In this document: positions 35,619 through 48,299 of the stretch, in pieces
How positions within the stretch are numbered: the first letter of the stretch is position 1
How the letters are laid out: every line of letters starts with the position of its first letter
The notes under the pieces: generated by a model
What the model was told of the DNA's origin: nothing
Seen by the model: the letters and a program-made list of their open reading frames with translations, nothing else
The model's database searches: none
Program-made: the position numbers and the translations under genes
Assembly: GCA_036365515.1 (NCBI GenBank)
Contig: CM070874.1
Location: forward strand, 64,065,583-64,129,582
Direction of reading: 5' to 3'
DNA: 64,000 nt
From: Torymus aiolomorphi
Lineage: Eukaryota > Arthropoda > Insecta > Hymenoptera > Torymidae

Positions 35619-35639
35619 TAAAAACACAAAAACCTCTGC

Positions 35640-36015
35640 CGAACGTACAAGAAATTCTCTCATGTCAACATGTCACTAAGATTACAGTACACAACAAACC
35701 CCACGGGAATATACTGTTTTTAGAACTTGACTGAAAGTTCAATTAAAAATCCTTCACGCAATGATTTGCGCGCATTACTTTTTTCCCGCTTTAAACGGCG
35801 CAATTTATGCAAAAAAAAGCGACGTTTAATACGCTCAAGACAAACATTTCCCTGGGACGCGCCGTGCGTCTTGTATAGCGTGCTCTCGAAATTGCACGAG
35901 CGGGGAGAACAATGCCCGCCGGATAATTAGTCTCCCGTATCGCGCATTCTTTTTTAATTCGCCTTTCTCCCATATTACAAATCACGTAAAAACGGCAATG
36001 CATACAATGCATCTA
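35640..36015. promoter_or_regulatory. Small CpG-rich island (island 20)
   Basis: CpG-enriched core at 35765-35950 (gcgcgcattac, gacgcgccgtgcg) between AT-rich flanks. The skew pattern is weak here. Confidence 0.28.
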
Positions 36016-36709
36016 TAAAATATAATCAATGTACCGTGCTGTGTATGTATCAAGATACGGCAAAAGAAAGCAAATTATAATCAAATGCATTATTGATCAT
36101 TTTGAACTCGCGTTACTCTAATTTTATTATTTGAACCTTTACCGTCTATTGTAGTTAATTTGTCATTGTAAAGATTTGTCATTTTCTAAAGATTTTAGAA
36201 TGTAATAATTTCAATCTTTTGTAATTCTGTGAATTACTTTTTTACTATCAAATTATTAACCGTTTATATGTTTCAGATTTTTATACTTGGCCTATTAATA
36301 TTCAAATTCATATACTAAAATTTAAGACAATAAAAAAAGCTTCTAGTAAATTTTATATGAGAAAAAATGAACATTGTATATCGCAATGTAAACAATGACT
36401 AACAATCGTTTGCAAATAAACACATTTGCAATGAAAAAGTAGCAAATTCAAAATGAATTCGTCACAAGTTGCGCATGATTGAGTCTGGGGGCGAACCGGA
36501 AAAAGGCGGCAGATTTGCATGCGGCGATGGGTGTGTGTACCCGAACATTGATAAATATTAATTTTTTCAAGGGCTTGTTTTGTCATAAAGGGACACACAC
36601 CACCTATGATTTTGCGGAAGCGTGGGATGGTTTCAGTCTTCTTTCTTTTATTATATCCTTCTATTTAGTGAAAGAAACTTTTTTTGTTATACCGAAACAA
36701 TGTTTTAAG
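36016..36709. other. AT-rich stretch with a short GC patch
   Basis: AT-rich. A GC patch at 36470-36530 (gtctgggggcgaaccgg) is too short to interpret. Confidence 0.5.
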
Positions 36710-37062
36710 TACACAGTTGAAAATCGTGTCCAGTTTTTACAATGTTTTGTGTTAAAATCGGACTTCTTCTACACACGCTTTGTGTAATTAGTATTTCAAC
36801 AAAGAAAAATACACAAAATTTGTGCAAAAATTGAATTTAACACAAATCGTGTGTAAAAATTTTATAATTCAACTACGTGTATTTGTCATCAATTACACAC
36901 GAATTACACAAAAAAACATTCATTATACGTTCACTACACAAATTTTGTGTAAAATATTACACAAATCTTCTGTTAAAAATTAAACAATTTGTGTGTTATA
37001 TATTACACAAAATTTGTGTATATGAAATCGAAACTACACAAAACAAAATTTTTAACTGTGTA
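36710..37062. mobile_element. 353-bp MITE with TA-CACAGTTGAAA ends
   Basis: Left end tacacagttgaaaa and right end ttttaactgtgta are inverted, with TA at both borders. The interior is filled with at least eight copies of acacaaattttgtgt-type palindromic motifs. The terminal sequence differs from the CACTGA family, although the plan is the same. Confidence 0.75.
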
Positions 37063-38005
37063 CTATAATTGTTAATTTTACAGCTATTGAGTTTATCGCT
37101 CTATGATGAATTTAAACAATACAAATTATTTATTACAATGCAACTTTCTGATTTTATTTTTTATTTTCCTCGTAATTTTATCAAAAAATGTTTAAGTTAT
37201 TTTTTATATCATGTTTCATGACAATCGATTTGAATCTAAATGAACTCCGCAACGTGAATGTATTGCACCGTAGGAAGTTAATGTCTTCAAGACCGTTAAC
37301 TTTCTTTACTCTTAAGCTTGCTTGTACTTGTTATCAGAAAGGAAGAGAAACAAAATATTTTTTCTTTTTATAGTTGAAGTCATGTTTCCTAAAGTTGTGC
37401 GTATAAATTTCCAGAATAAACTTTATAAGATTACATTTGCACGGTTAAAGTCATTATTAAATTTTAAATTTGTTTTGATCTACTGAGTAATCTATTTCTT
37501 AAAAATAATTATTAGGGTTTTTAAAGCGCTTGATTTTTAACTATATAGATATCGAAGTCATTATTGCGTGTAATTGCATTTACATGAGATGCATTTTCAA
37601 ATTTATTTGTCACGTAAAACCATTTTTCCTTTGTACACGTTAAATGTGCTTAAGTCATCTCGTCAGTGTGACATTACGAACTAAAATCAGTCTTTTTTCA
37701 TAGTAAAAGAATTCAATGAAATAAAAGTTCAAGAATGTTGTACTGCCTTTAAAAGGTAATGATTATGCGTAGTTTGTGCATACTTATATGTATATGACCT
37801 ATAAAATTTTTGTGGGAAACATTAATAAATCATTTGTAAAAGTTTGCCTATATCATAAAAGTAAAAACACTTTGTGGGATTTATCCATTATCGTAAAAAC
37901 TTGTTTTTAGTATAACCTGATTTATTTCCAAGATTAAACTATATTTAGCAAAGTATAGTCATCCTGCAAAATTATTGCGCTAAAATCATTGGCATTTTTC
38001 AGACT
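37063..38005. other. AT-rich non-coding stretch
   Basis: No recognisable feature. Confidence 0.55.
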
Positions 38006-38009
38006 GCGG

Positions 38010-38904
38010 ACCGACGCGATCGTTTGAGTACTGTGGTGTCTAAGAATAACTCAGAAGCGAAAGAGGAAAATTAATAAAAAAACGCGTAATAATAAAAAAG
38101 AAAGAAACTACAGAGCGCGACAGAAGGCTCGGTAATAATGCGCACGAGCAGAATACATTGGGATAGTTGAGCTTATCTCGGTTTATTATGTTATTAAACT
38201 CGACCCTTTCACGCGCGTGAGCGCACCTCGACCTAACTGTGTACGCACTTATATTCCACGCTTACCAGAATAATCGCTCTTGCTTGCGCATCCCACCCGA
38301 TCCTATGTACACATACTTAGGATGCCTTCAATTGCAGGCACATCTAATCTTGAAAAAGCGTTTTCTAATCAATAGGTTTTTTTTTTTAATTTAAAATTTT
38401 TAAATAAGATGGTTTATTTAATACATAATAATAAAATAATAATAACAATAAGCCTTCTATATTGTAACAAGAATACTTTTATTCATATATTCTAATGTTC
38501 TATCTAATCTAATGCAAAATTAATGAATATAATACCAATTACAGCTAACTTTTTTGTACCATTTTCCCAGAAAAATCAAGTAAAAATCCATAAAAGAAAA
38601 AGAAGAAAACACGATAAATTGCCAAACCTTGAAAAGAAAAAAATCTCACAGTTTCTTCCCTTAAACAGCGTTGCGCGACTTTACCAGCAGGCGCGTATAA
38701 TTATCGGTCTCACTTTTGTTCGGCTGATTGACTTCGTTACTCTTTTTGTGTGCGCTCATTTTTTCGGCGCCTGTATTTATGACCGGCTGCGTTTTCCATT
38801 ATGTTGCTGCTCGTGCATACACGCGTACGCCTTTTTCAGAGTGTGGGATTTCGTGAAATCGATGTATGGGCAGACAGCGAGCGCCGAACAGAGCGAATGA
38901 AAGG

Positions 38905-38988
<84 letters not shown>

Positions 38989-39065
38989 CACGTGCGCGCC
39001 AGCTGATTATAAATGCAGTTTAAGGTTCATTGTTTATTGAGGCACGATGATGGCTTTTCTGAATT
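38010..39065. promoter_or_regulatory. CpG-enriched region ending in a long GA microsatellite (island 21)
   Basis: Two CpG patches (38010-38330 and 38640-38900) around an AT-rich middle. A (AG)39 tract spans 38907-38984. The 125-codon plus frame at 38523-38900 has mixed, non-repetitive sequence but no domain or splice support, so it is not called. Confidence 0.35.
38907..38984. repeat. (AG)n microsatellite
   Basis: About 39 uninterrupted AG units. Confidence 0.97.
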
Positions 39066-39295
39066 TCGTCGTTGTTGGCGTAAGAAATGTAACGACTCGA
39101 ATAAGTAAACTATTTTTTTTTTTAAATTCCATATTAGTTTCATTAATGTTTATGGCATCGAATAACAAAGATTCTTTCTAGTCTATTCTGAGAATATTTG
39201 GAATAAATTTGCCATTTGTAATTTAAATTAAATACTGACACAAAGTATTTAAAAAATAACAAATAAATTCGACCCTTTATCCTAATCGCATTGTA
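39066..39295. other. AT-rich spacer
   Basis: No recognisable feature. Confidence 0.5.
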
Positions 39296-39299
39296 ACAC

Positions 39300-39745
39300 A
39301 GCTATCATTAAAGCCATTGACTGGCTAAAAATAAAGTTCGATTCGATCAGCAACCGAAATTGTAGAAAACGCGCGCCCACATGCGATCTACACCTTACGA
39401 AACCAATAGCGCACAAATTGTTCCAAATGTGTCGACGGGACGGGTGAATCATCAAACTTCCCGTTTCCGCCGACAGAACGCAATCGGTCGTGCGCTCGGT
39501 GCGAGCAGCTCCTCCGCGGGCTTTTCCACTTCCCACAATCGTGCCCATTACCATTCGATCACGAATTATTCGCTTTGTGATAGGCGCGCGTGTGTGTGTC
39601 TGCCCTCGCCCTCTTACCTTTATTCGGGTTTTAAATGGGATGGAGTGAATTTGCCGAAAAAGCGAGGCAGCGAACTCTTGACGATGCGACAAAGGCATAT
39701 CGAGCATTAAACAAATGTTGTTATGGGTTCTCATTGAAATAGGTA
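39300..39745. promoter_or_regulatory. CpG island (island 22)
   Basis: Core at 39365-39600 with gcgcgcccacatgcg, cctccgcgggc and a (TG)5 stretch, G-rich right side (gttttaaatgggatggag). Opposed 161- and 109-codon frames cover the same core and are not protein-like. Confidence 0.33.
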
Positions 39746-41525
39746 TTGTGTTATATTTGAAATTCAATATTTCAAGAACAATAAAATTGAGAACTATTTT
39801 TTCAAAACCGGATAATGATACTTGTTAACAAAAAATTTGTACATTTTTTGTTTTAAAAATTTGTTGAGTTTTTTCTAGTTTCAATGTTTTTAAATATCTA
39901 AACCCAAAATTTGTTTACTGAAATAGTATGGAGATCGTCCAACTTCATTCAAAACTATGCAAAATATACAATCATTATATTAGTTATTTACTCAACGTAT
40001 AAAAAAGTAAAATTATACATGGTAAAAAACATTTTTGTTCATAAACATATAAAATCGTGTATTCAGCGTAAGATAGAGATCAGCTTAAAATTAACCAATT
40101 TCTCGGTATGTAGTTCAAAGACACTATAAATTTGTAATGAAGATAAGATAAACATATTGTGTAATAAGAATTATATTTATAGGAGACAAAGTACAAGATT
40201 CCCTATTGTTGAGTCATATGCCCAAAAGTTGTTGGTTCAGTCCATCTATATCTATTGACCCAAATACAATTTTCAGAACTCGTGAGTCACGCATGCAACT
40301 TTTAGATGTACTATTTTAGATGGGTGCACTGATATCAGGAAGCACAGAAACAACATCAGATTTAGATGTTTCCCTTTCAAAATGAAAAATTTATAATTAT
40401 GTGAGTTTTCATTTAAATCTGGTATAATTCTACTAATATATATATTTATCTCATATTCTATAATAATGTATCTTGAATTTTAAAAAAAGAGACTTTTTAT
40501 TACTTTCTTATACACTTTTATGTAGACTATAGAAATATTAAACGATTATTCTTTAATAATGGAGTATAAGTACATTATTAAAAATGTCAGTATGAATTAT
40601 TTTCACCTAAGCAAATACATAACGATACGCATTCACGCGAATTTTTTTCTCACGAAAAACTTTATATTGCAAACGAACACGATGGCCGATAAGTAAACAA
40701 TTATTCGTTAAGTACACAGTTATTACAGGAAATTATGGTAGATGCATAGCTCGATTCGATCTGCGAAAATTGCCTGGCACAAAGCCTATTCCTGCGATAT
40801 TTTTTTCATAGGAGAAAGTCTGAATTCGCGTGTAATACATCAACTTCTGGCCCGTAAAGGCAGTGCAAATTCCATGGGGATAGAAAGAAATTGAGGAAAC
40901 AAAGAGAAGCGCGGCATAACTGCATCGTGGAATACAGATTGCACGCGTTGCATGAGAAAAGGCAATATTTTCAATTTCGTGGATTATAGATCAGTTTATT
41001 TGGAATGGAAAAATACTTACGTAAAACAATCAAATCGATTAGATTTGAATAAATTTTTTAGAATGATCTTACATAAACAGTGGCATAGATAGGTTTCTTT
41101 AGTTAAATCATTAGTACAGTCCATTTAAGAAATACGCTAATAAATACTACGATCAGGACATAAATGTGCACAAAATTTGACACGTTAAAATCGAAGAATA
41201 ATTCGAGTTTCGAAATGAACTTTTTTTCTTATATGGATTCAATATTTCTTTGCGATAAAGAAAAACTCAAGCAAAATTTACGAAACAAACTATTCCATAA
41301 TGCGGAAAGTGATACAGTTTATTACGTCATGTATACACTAAGAAGTTTTACATAAAAATTGTCTGGAAACTCACAGTGAAAATTACAATGCAGACAATAA
41401 CTGCGGAAGAAAAGTCCTTACGTCCTTGGCAAGTTTTCTTTAATAAATTCCATACCACAGAATGTTTATTCATCTAATCAAACTAGTAATCCTCATCGTA
41501 TAGAGCTTTTCTTTTTTAATTACAC
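39746..41525. other. AT-rich non-coding stretch
   Basis: 1.8 kb of AT-rich DNA. A mildly GC-richer patch at 40740-40960 has no splice pair. Nothing else recognised. Confidence 0.5.
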
Positions 41526-41529
41526 ATGA

Positions 41530-41613
41530 TCGAACTCCCAATTAAAATCCACTTAAACCGAACACGATCTAACGACTTGATTCCGCGAAATTTCGTGGGT
41601 GGTGAAACAAAGG

Positions 41614-41677
<64 letters not shown>

Positions 41678-42250
41678 ATCTCCAACGGCGAAATTGCAAG
41701 TAAATTACGCGCGGAGCGCACGTATCAATTACGTATGCTAATGCGCGTGCGATAAGCCGCACATCGGCGCGGTGCGCGGAAATAATTGCCGGGCTCTCGA
41801 TATCATACCTACAGGGAAGTTTGCCCGCGCGCGTCTGCGCAAATCGATCCGATTTCGAAGGATGTGATGCACACACCCGCACTGCACCTTGAGTTCCAGG
41901 ACGTCACAATGTTTTCCTTACGTAAAAACGCGATTGTAGCGGTAATTCGCTGCATGGGATTAGAGACCGACACGCGGTTCTTTTTTTTTTCTCTCTACGA
42001 TAGAAGACAATAAAATTGTCGCTTGCGCGGATAAAACAATGTGCTTTATGCACGGGACGCGAAGGACGCGCAAGGAAATGCCGTGGGGAAATGAGGTTGA
42101 ATTAGCGCTACGTGCGCGCGCGCGTTTTCTTCTTCTCCCGACAAAGAAGTGTAATTAAGAGATTTGCAGAAAAAATAACGAGGAAAAGCATGCGGACACG
42201 GTCGCGAGTTATTTAATTGTATAGGAGTTTGTGGTGAGAGTTCGAGGAAG
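41530..42250. promoter_or_regulatory. CpG island with long CT microsatellite (island 23)
   Basis: A (CT)28 tract spans 41619-41675, followed by a CpG core (41720-42130, with gcgcgcgcg at 42116) and a G-rich right side (ggagtttgtggtgagagttcg). Confidence 0.4.
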
Positions 42251-43295
42251 TTTAAACTCCGCGTCCGTAACTTTGTAATGCATTTAACAGTTACGAAATA
42301 TTTTTTATTACTGTAACTATATCTGTTAGATAAGTCAAAATTATTCTTTTTTAATATGCTAAATATGGTATTGTAATAATGAATGCTACACTAAACAAAA
42401 AAGTTTCAATTATGTCATTATGTAAAAAGTATTCGGTTTATGTTACTGTGTAAAAAATAGACAGTTTTATTACCGGTCGTTGCGAAGCTCTGCTAAACCT
42501 CCATTGCAGTATCATCTGAGCGATTAAACGAAACGATCGCTCAAATTAGCACCTTCACTCGCACCTTTTTGCGAGTTTTCGCTACCATGCCACACGTGAT
42601 TACATGTAATCAAAAACTTTCATCACTTACTTTTAAAACTTCTTTCGAAGTAACCTTATATACACGTTTGTTACGTGCCCAATATTGATACATAGACGTT
42701 AAAAGTCAATGAAAAAATAAGTGAAAGTAAATATATTATGAAGACTATCGTCATCATCCCATATTCATGAAACACTTCCGTCCCACTGAACACACAAAAA
42801 AATATTCAGTTATACTATCGACGATGCGACTACGCGTGTGATGCTGTAACAAAAACATTAATATTCAATCTACAATTACGAGATTTCTATTTTAAAAATC
42901 CTTGTCCGATTAATTGCATGTATAGAAAATCTCCCCAACACGATGGGGTTACCTTATCTTAGGTAATCCGATCGTAGTGCATTGATTGTTTCGATGAATC
43001 CTCCGAGGAAATGTTCTCTCTCGATCTCGTGACGAATAGATAATACGTATCTCGTGCATAATGATTAGAGAGTATCATCTCTCTCTCAGATCGATTCTTG
43101 CATCGACTTTCACTCTATGTAAATATCGAAGCCTATGGATTCTCCACCGAAGCGTAATGTAAATGTTCCTTGATATACATATTACGATAAAATGATGTTT
43201 AATTGCGCATGACGAATCTACACGACGCCGATCTTATTCTTTCAGCCTAAACAAAGAACGTATAATCGTACATAATAATGATTCTATACCCATAC
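42251..43295. other. AT-rich stretch with a moderately GC section
   Basis: 42.90-43.15 kb is less AT-rich and contains a stem (ggttaccttatcttaggtaa) and cct/agg-rich pieces. No exon or RNA family is recognised. Confidence 0.4.
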
Positions 43296-43299
43296 GCTT

Positions 43300-43785
43300 C
43301 TTAAAAAACGTCTACCCTGGCCAATCACCGAATCGCCAATCATTTTAAACGCCCCATTCTATACCCTACAAACAAAAAAACATCTGCCTAATACCTCTGC
43401 CACCTCGATGACTCATGCATCAATATTTTCATCGGCAGCCGGCCCCAGCGTCCACTTTGCTATACTTTTATAATTCGCGCAATCCATGCCAGCCCTTCCC
43501 ACCTTTCGCCGCTTTGAAATCGCTGGCGTGCTTCGCGCCGAGCCTTGCGCGTGCGCCCGAGACAATAGAGGGTATGTGTGTATGCCAGGGCGACGCGATT
43601 GAATTTCACGCTCAATTTGACTGCAGCCGCCGCGCCGACGCCTGAACGTCGCCCCGAGGTGGTTCACAGGTGCGACAAGAGCGTTGAAGTCGTCGGGCGC
43701 TCTGTGTCTTTGGGGAGTTGAAAGTTGAAAGAAGATGATATGAGGGTGGTCTGTGAATTGTTAAAGAGGATAGATCAGAATTTGA
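43300..43785. promoter_or_regulatory. CpG island with clear skew reversal (island 24)
   Basis: One of the clearest examples. Left: ctaccctggccaatcaccg, cgccccattctataccc. Core at 43430-43650 rich in GCC/GCG. Right: gtctttggggagttgaaag, gatatgagggtggtctgtg. Confidence 0.42.
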
Positions 43786-46312
43786 AAAACTTTAGAAAAC
43801 AGTCTTGTTAGGGAGTATTTATCAGCAGAATTTAAGACACGTATGCCTTTTTCCACTTGTATTTAGAGATATGGTTTAGCAAAACTGCGGATGAAATAAT
43901 GTAATGGAAAAATATTGTATAAGGAGTAACTTGAAATAGAGAACCATGCACAATGATTGATCTAAGATATGAAAAAATGTGGCGCCGTTAATGAAATTAC
44001 AAAGATATAGAAAAAACCGCTGCATTAGCAATTAGCTTCCTTAAATTAAATTTATTGTTCCATTCGATTAATTATTAATTTTAAAAAGTAGAAGAAATGA
44101 TTATTTTACATAAAAGTTTTATTGGAATTTAAACAACACAGTAGTTTTCGTGTATATTTTCTAATTTAAAACGAATCACATACAATTTTTTAGGGAATGT
44201 TACACTACTTAAACAATAAATATAAAAGTATAATTGAATAGTGTTTTTTTAAATGTAAGGCATGTTTAATTGAACTTAATTTTGCAGAACTCAGAAACTT
44301 AAAATTTTCTATAAAAGTAAGTAATGTTATAAATAACATGTACGTACAAAATGAACGTCTTTAATATGAATTTAATTAATGTTGGGGGTAAACTTAATCA
44401 TTATTTTAACTATAACAGAATTTTTATTACATTACCTACTTTAACAAGCAGAGACCTACGTTTACGTACTGAGGCATGGTAAAACGGTATCGCGTGATGG
44501 AGAGAGTCGTGAGAGTTCGAGGCTTCTCCGATAGATGCCTCTACCTTTATGAAAAACTGACGACAAGTTTCTTTGCCGTTCTCTGCTGCATAACAGAAAA
44601 AGTTTATTTATAATTTATATGCAAATATGTTCAATCAAGCTAATATAATATAAATATGTTATTTTCTTTTAAAGTATCATGTATAAAGAAACATATGTCA
44701 ATAGTTGCTAATATTAAAACTTTATGTGTTTTCACGAAAAAGTTTCTTAAAATAAAATACCTCTATAGAGGTATCTTTGATAAAAAATATTTGATTCTTT
44801 GTAACATTTGAATTGAAGCTCAAATACTTACATGTGGTTAGAACAAGGTATTTCCATGTCAGTAAATCTGTGTAAAAAATTAGTCTGGCCTGGTAGCTTT
44901 AATCCCTTAACTAAATTTTTTAGCCAATTAACTACGTTTGACCGCACAGTTTAGAAGTCGTTTGAGCTAAGCTAAATAGATCAGCACAGTTTATACGACT
45001 TCCATGGTGTTAAATGTACAGTAATCTTTATGTTTAAATTTCGGAAAAAGTTTTTTATTAATAAAGTTTGTGTTCTTAGATTGTAAAAAAAAAGTTACAT
45101 TCTTTTTCGCAGTAAATCACAATCTCCTTCGACGTTGTAGTTTGAATAAAAGAATTTAGTAAATAAAATACCATTGTTTTGGTTGTATAAAAAATATTGT
45201 TATCGGTATAAGATGAATTTTCAATATATATTATTCCTGAAAGGTCAATATTTCGGTTCCTATTTTAAATAACAAAAATAAGAGACAATGAATTTATCTG
45301 AAAAATCCTTTATACGTTCAATTTTCGTATTTATAAGTTAAAAATCGAAAATACCCGTCCTGCTTTTCATTCAAAGCCAGTCACGCTGTATAATAACGTC
45401 CGAGTGCATCGCACGCTCAATTACCCGAACCTCCACGAGTTCACGCTACCCACTCGCTAATGCAATAAACGATACAACTGCACCCTATATCCACTGCCAC
45501 CGCAGCGAAGCCAAATCCCTTTCTCTCTCTTCTTTCCCCTCTTGCGGTTCTTTATTTATATTTCCTCTTCGTATTATAAAATTGAAACTCTCGTTTTATC
45601 ATTCTCTTTTTTTTTTATCATTTTGAAATATGTAAAACACTTTCATGCGAATAAAAGAGATGCAGGGAAAAATTGAAAAGGGAAAACACTTTTATTTATA
45701 CAGTATTAATACCTGATATTATTCTTTTCGAAATAAATTAAAATGTATCTTTTAAAGTATTTTGGTTTTATTTTAGATTGATTAATATTTTATGTAAATT
45801 TTTTTTTCTAATTAAGTGGATATCGAAGTCTATCTGGAATTACACACTTATCAACATTTTCCCATTTTTCATTGTTTTTTATTCAATTTTTGATTTTCAT
45901 TATTTACATTTGTCATCCGGCGTTCGTTAGCCTAATATAAACACAGGATGACTATATGATAATTTTAAAAAACTGAAAATGGAATTTAAACAATGTAAAA
46001 TTCGATGTAGGAATCTGTAATTATACCTTTGATATCCTCTTAGTAGTACAGTTTCTTATTATAGTTCAAATATATAGATAACTTACAATAAAAATTCTAC
46101 TAGATATTATTTAAGCAGTAAAAATCAACAGAACCACACTTTTTCGAATTTCAATAGGATCACCGGTTAAGGATAATGCGGAAATGACGTTGCATTGATT
46201 GATTTATTCGATTCTAAAAAGTGTAACAAAATTGAACAACAAATAAATATTACAATAGTAACTTAATTCTTAGTTATTTATGATGTTTAATGGGTAAATT
46301 TAATGACTAATT
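43786..46312. other. AT-rich stretch, two minor GC patches
   Basis: Largely featureless. Patches at 44455-44595 (including gaggcttctccgatagatgc) and 45355-45550 (CpG, C-rich: acctccacgagttcacg) stand out but show no splice pair. The second may be a weak island. Confidence 0.4.
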
Positions 46313-46516
46313 GAGGGCCCGGAAACAGAAAGGTTGTATAAATATTTTTCGCCGATTAAGTATTGACCAATGACTGAATTTTCAAAATCGTTCAAAACTC
46401 AATTTTAAAAATGCGTATGTGTAGAGAAATTTTTTGACCGATTTTGATAATTCGGTCATTGGTCAATACTTAATCGGCGAAAAATATTTCTACAACCTTT
46501 CTGTTTCCGGGCCCTC
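46313..46516. mobile_element. 204-bp palindromic MITE
   Basis: About 80-bp inverted repeats: left gagggcccggaaacagaaag, right its complement ending ccgggccctc. The arms continue through cgccgattaagtattgacca. AATT borders both ends and may be the target duplication. AT-rich loop, no coding capacity. Confidence 0.85.
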
Positions 46517-46539
46517 AATTAAAAAACACAAATACATTC

Positions 46540-47155
46540 AAAACTTTCAACCTGAATTCCACCATTAAATTATAAACCCAACCCCTCCTCCTCATAACCA
46601 ATAATTTTCTTAAAAACGAAACCTAATTCCTCGCACCCCTTCCGAAACTCACCCTCCCGCACCCGCACTGCACCTCCACCGACCTTACCCACGGCTAACC
46701 TTGAATCCACACCACCACCACCACCAGCGACGCACATTAATTTCCCCTCTCGCTCAAAAAAAGCGCCTCTTTATACACACACGAGCCGTCCACCACCACC
46801 ACCTCCTACCAGCGCTGACATTCCCAGCCATATCACCGTCTCGCATCTCCCTCCTCCTGGCGCGCGCAACACCCTCGCATTTATCACGCATGCCCCGTAG
46901 AGCGCTCTCTCCTCGGGCGCGCGCGCGCGGCAATCTCGCCCGGGCGCCGCTCGCGCGCACGCAGCAGCAGCCACCCAGTGTGCGAGAGACGCTCACCCTC
47001 GCCGTGGACACTCGCTCTCTCTCTACTATACACACGCGCATAGGCATCGTATATATATAGTAACGATCGCGGGTGGTGCTCGGTGCACTATATATAGAGA
47101 CATACTCTCGCACACGCGGAAGGTGTTGTTATTGGAGGCCCTCGCGAACGGGGTC
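46540..47155 (+). promoter_or_regulatory. CpG-rich promoter region of the 48-kb start exon
   Basis: C-rich left shoulder (cccaacccctcctcctc, ctcaccctcccgcacccgc), CpG core at 46850-47200 with TATA-like strings (cgtatatatatagtaacg at 47048 and cactatatatagagac at 47086). The initiator-like TCAGTC at 47154-47159 is a candidate start. A second TCAGTG lies at 47271. Confidence 0.42.
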
Positions 47156-48296
47156 AGTCGATAGTCGAGTCTCTATCGCGCGCGCGCTGCCGCCTACGGG
47201 ACGTTTGTTTTGGTGCGCGCGCGCGTGCGGCCAGTATATAGTGGTGACAGCAAGCAGTGGGGCCGCCCATGGTCAGTGTCACCCGCGGTGGTGCCGCGTT
47301 CTCAGCGGATGAGTCGTCGTCGTCGTCGTCGACGCCCTAGTTGCGCCCGGCGCTGCCACCGCGTGGTGGCTGATCAATTACGCGACAGGAGAGATTCATC
47401 TCTGTGATGAATTGTGGTGAAAGGCGAAGAAAGGGGTGCAGTGGGTGTACATACTACCCAGATTCCGAAGTGACTTATCAGTTATATAGGTGTGAAAGTG
47501 CATTATGTGTGTAAGTATGTGGGTGGTGCATATACAGGTGACCTGGATTAGTCGTACCGCGTGTGTTGGATGATGCAACGAGTGGTGTTGAGGTGTGCGT
47601 TGTCCAAAGAGAAAAGGAAGATTTGACGTAGAGTAGGTACTTAATCGCACGATAGTGGTGTAGGAGTAAAAATCCAGCTTCTAGTAGTACAAACGACACT
47701 TGAGAAAACGCCTTTATTGCGATGTGTGCAGGGTATACATATACATGGACGCACGCGTAATCTGCAAGGGGCGCCGCAGCACGCGAGCTAAATAATAAAC
47801 GACAAAATGGCACGAGACGAGCCTTCGAATAAACTATTCTCAGGTCGATATAGCCTCGTTTGCGCCAGAAAAACCGCGATGCAGAAGTAGCCCGAGGAAG
47901 AAACTGCACAGGATTGCTCCCTCGGCGGATCCAAGGAGCACAACCCTCCCACGGCTATAAACGACGATGTGGATATTAGCGACGAAACGCGAGCGCAGCT
48001 GGAAAGTCGACGAGAGCTCGAGGGAACGGCGGAACGCGAGGAAAGTCTCCTGAAGTCCGCCGACTGGCTTCGTGTCCCCCTGCGTGTGTGTACATAACTT
48101 CCGATTGTGTGCGCACCGGCGAAATATATATATATAGCGAGGGGGAGGAGAACGCTGCTGCGGTGGCGGAATATAACGTCTGGGGAGAGGGAGAAGGAGA
48201 AAGAGAGAGAGAGAGAGAGGAACAGTGTAGCGACGTACAAAAGCGGCAGCAAACAGGATGAGTCACTTTGACTGGAAGCTGCTGCGCCGGAAGAAG
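47156..48296 (+). other. Putative first exon: long 5' UTR plus short coding segment
   Basis: Runs from the initiator candidate to a strong donor (aagaag|gtacgtgt, GT at 48297). Long frames on the minus strand (143 and 154 codons) are low-complexity. An in-frame TAG at 48228-48230 precedes the only credible start at 48258. The right shoulder around 47400-47650 is strongly G-rich (gaagaaaggggtgcagtggg). The 5' boundary is uncertain. Confidence 0.4.
48258..48296 (+). CDS. Alternative N-terminal coding exon (MSHFDWKLLRRKK)
   Basis: ATG at 48258 (A at -3) encodes 13 residues, MSHFDWKLLRRKK, and runs straight into a GTACGT donor in phase 0. The upstream in-frame TAG at 48228 fixes this as the start. 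The short basic N-terminus and the identical exit phase with the exon at 9434-9505 are what alternative first exons of one gene would show. The common exons would lie beyond the right edge of the window. Gene unknown. Confidence 0.45.
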
Positions 48297-48299
48297 GTA

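Noticed and set aside
38523..38900. 125-codon plus-strand ORF
   Set aside because: Sequence is less repetitive than other shadows, but it has no splice signals, conserved motif or good start context and ends at a GA microsatellite.
46701..48266. Several 96-154 codon ORFs on both strands
   Set aside because: They are low-complexity frames (His, Arg, Ser runs) in the promoter and leader of the 48-kb exon.
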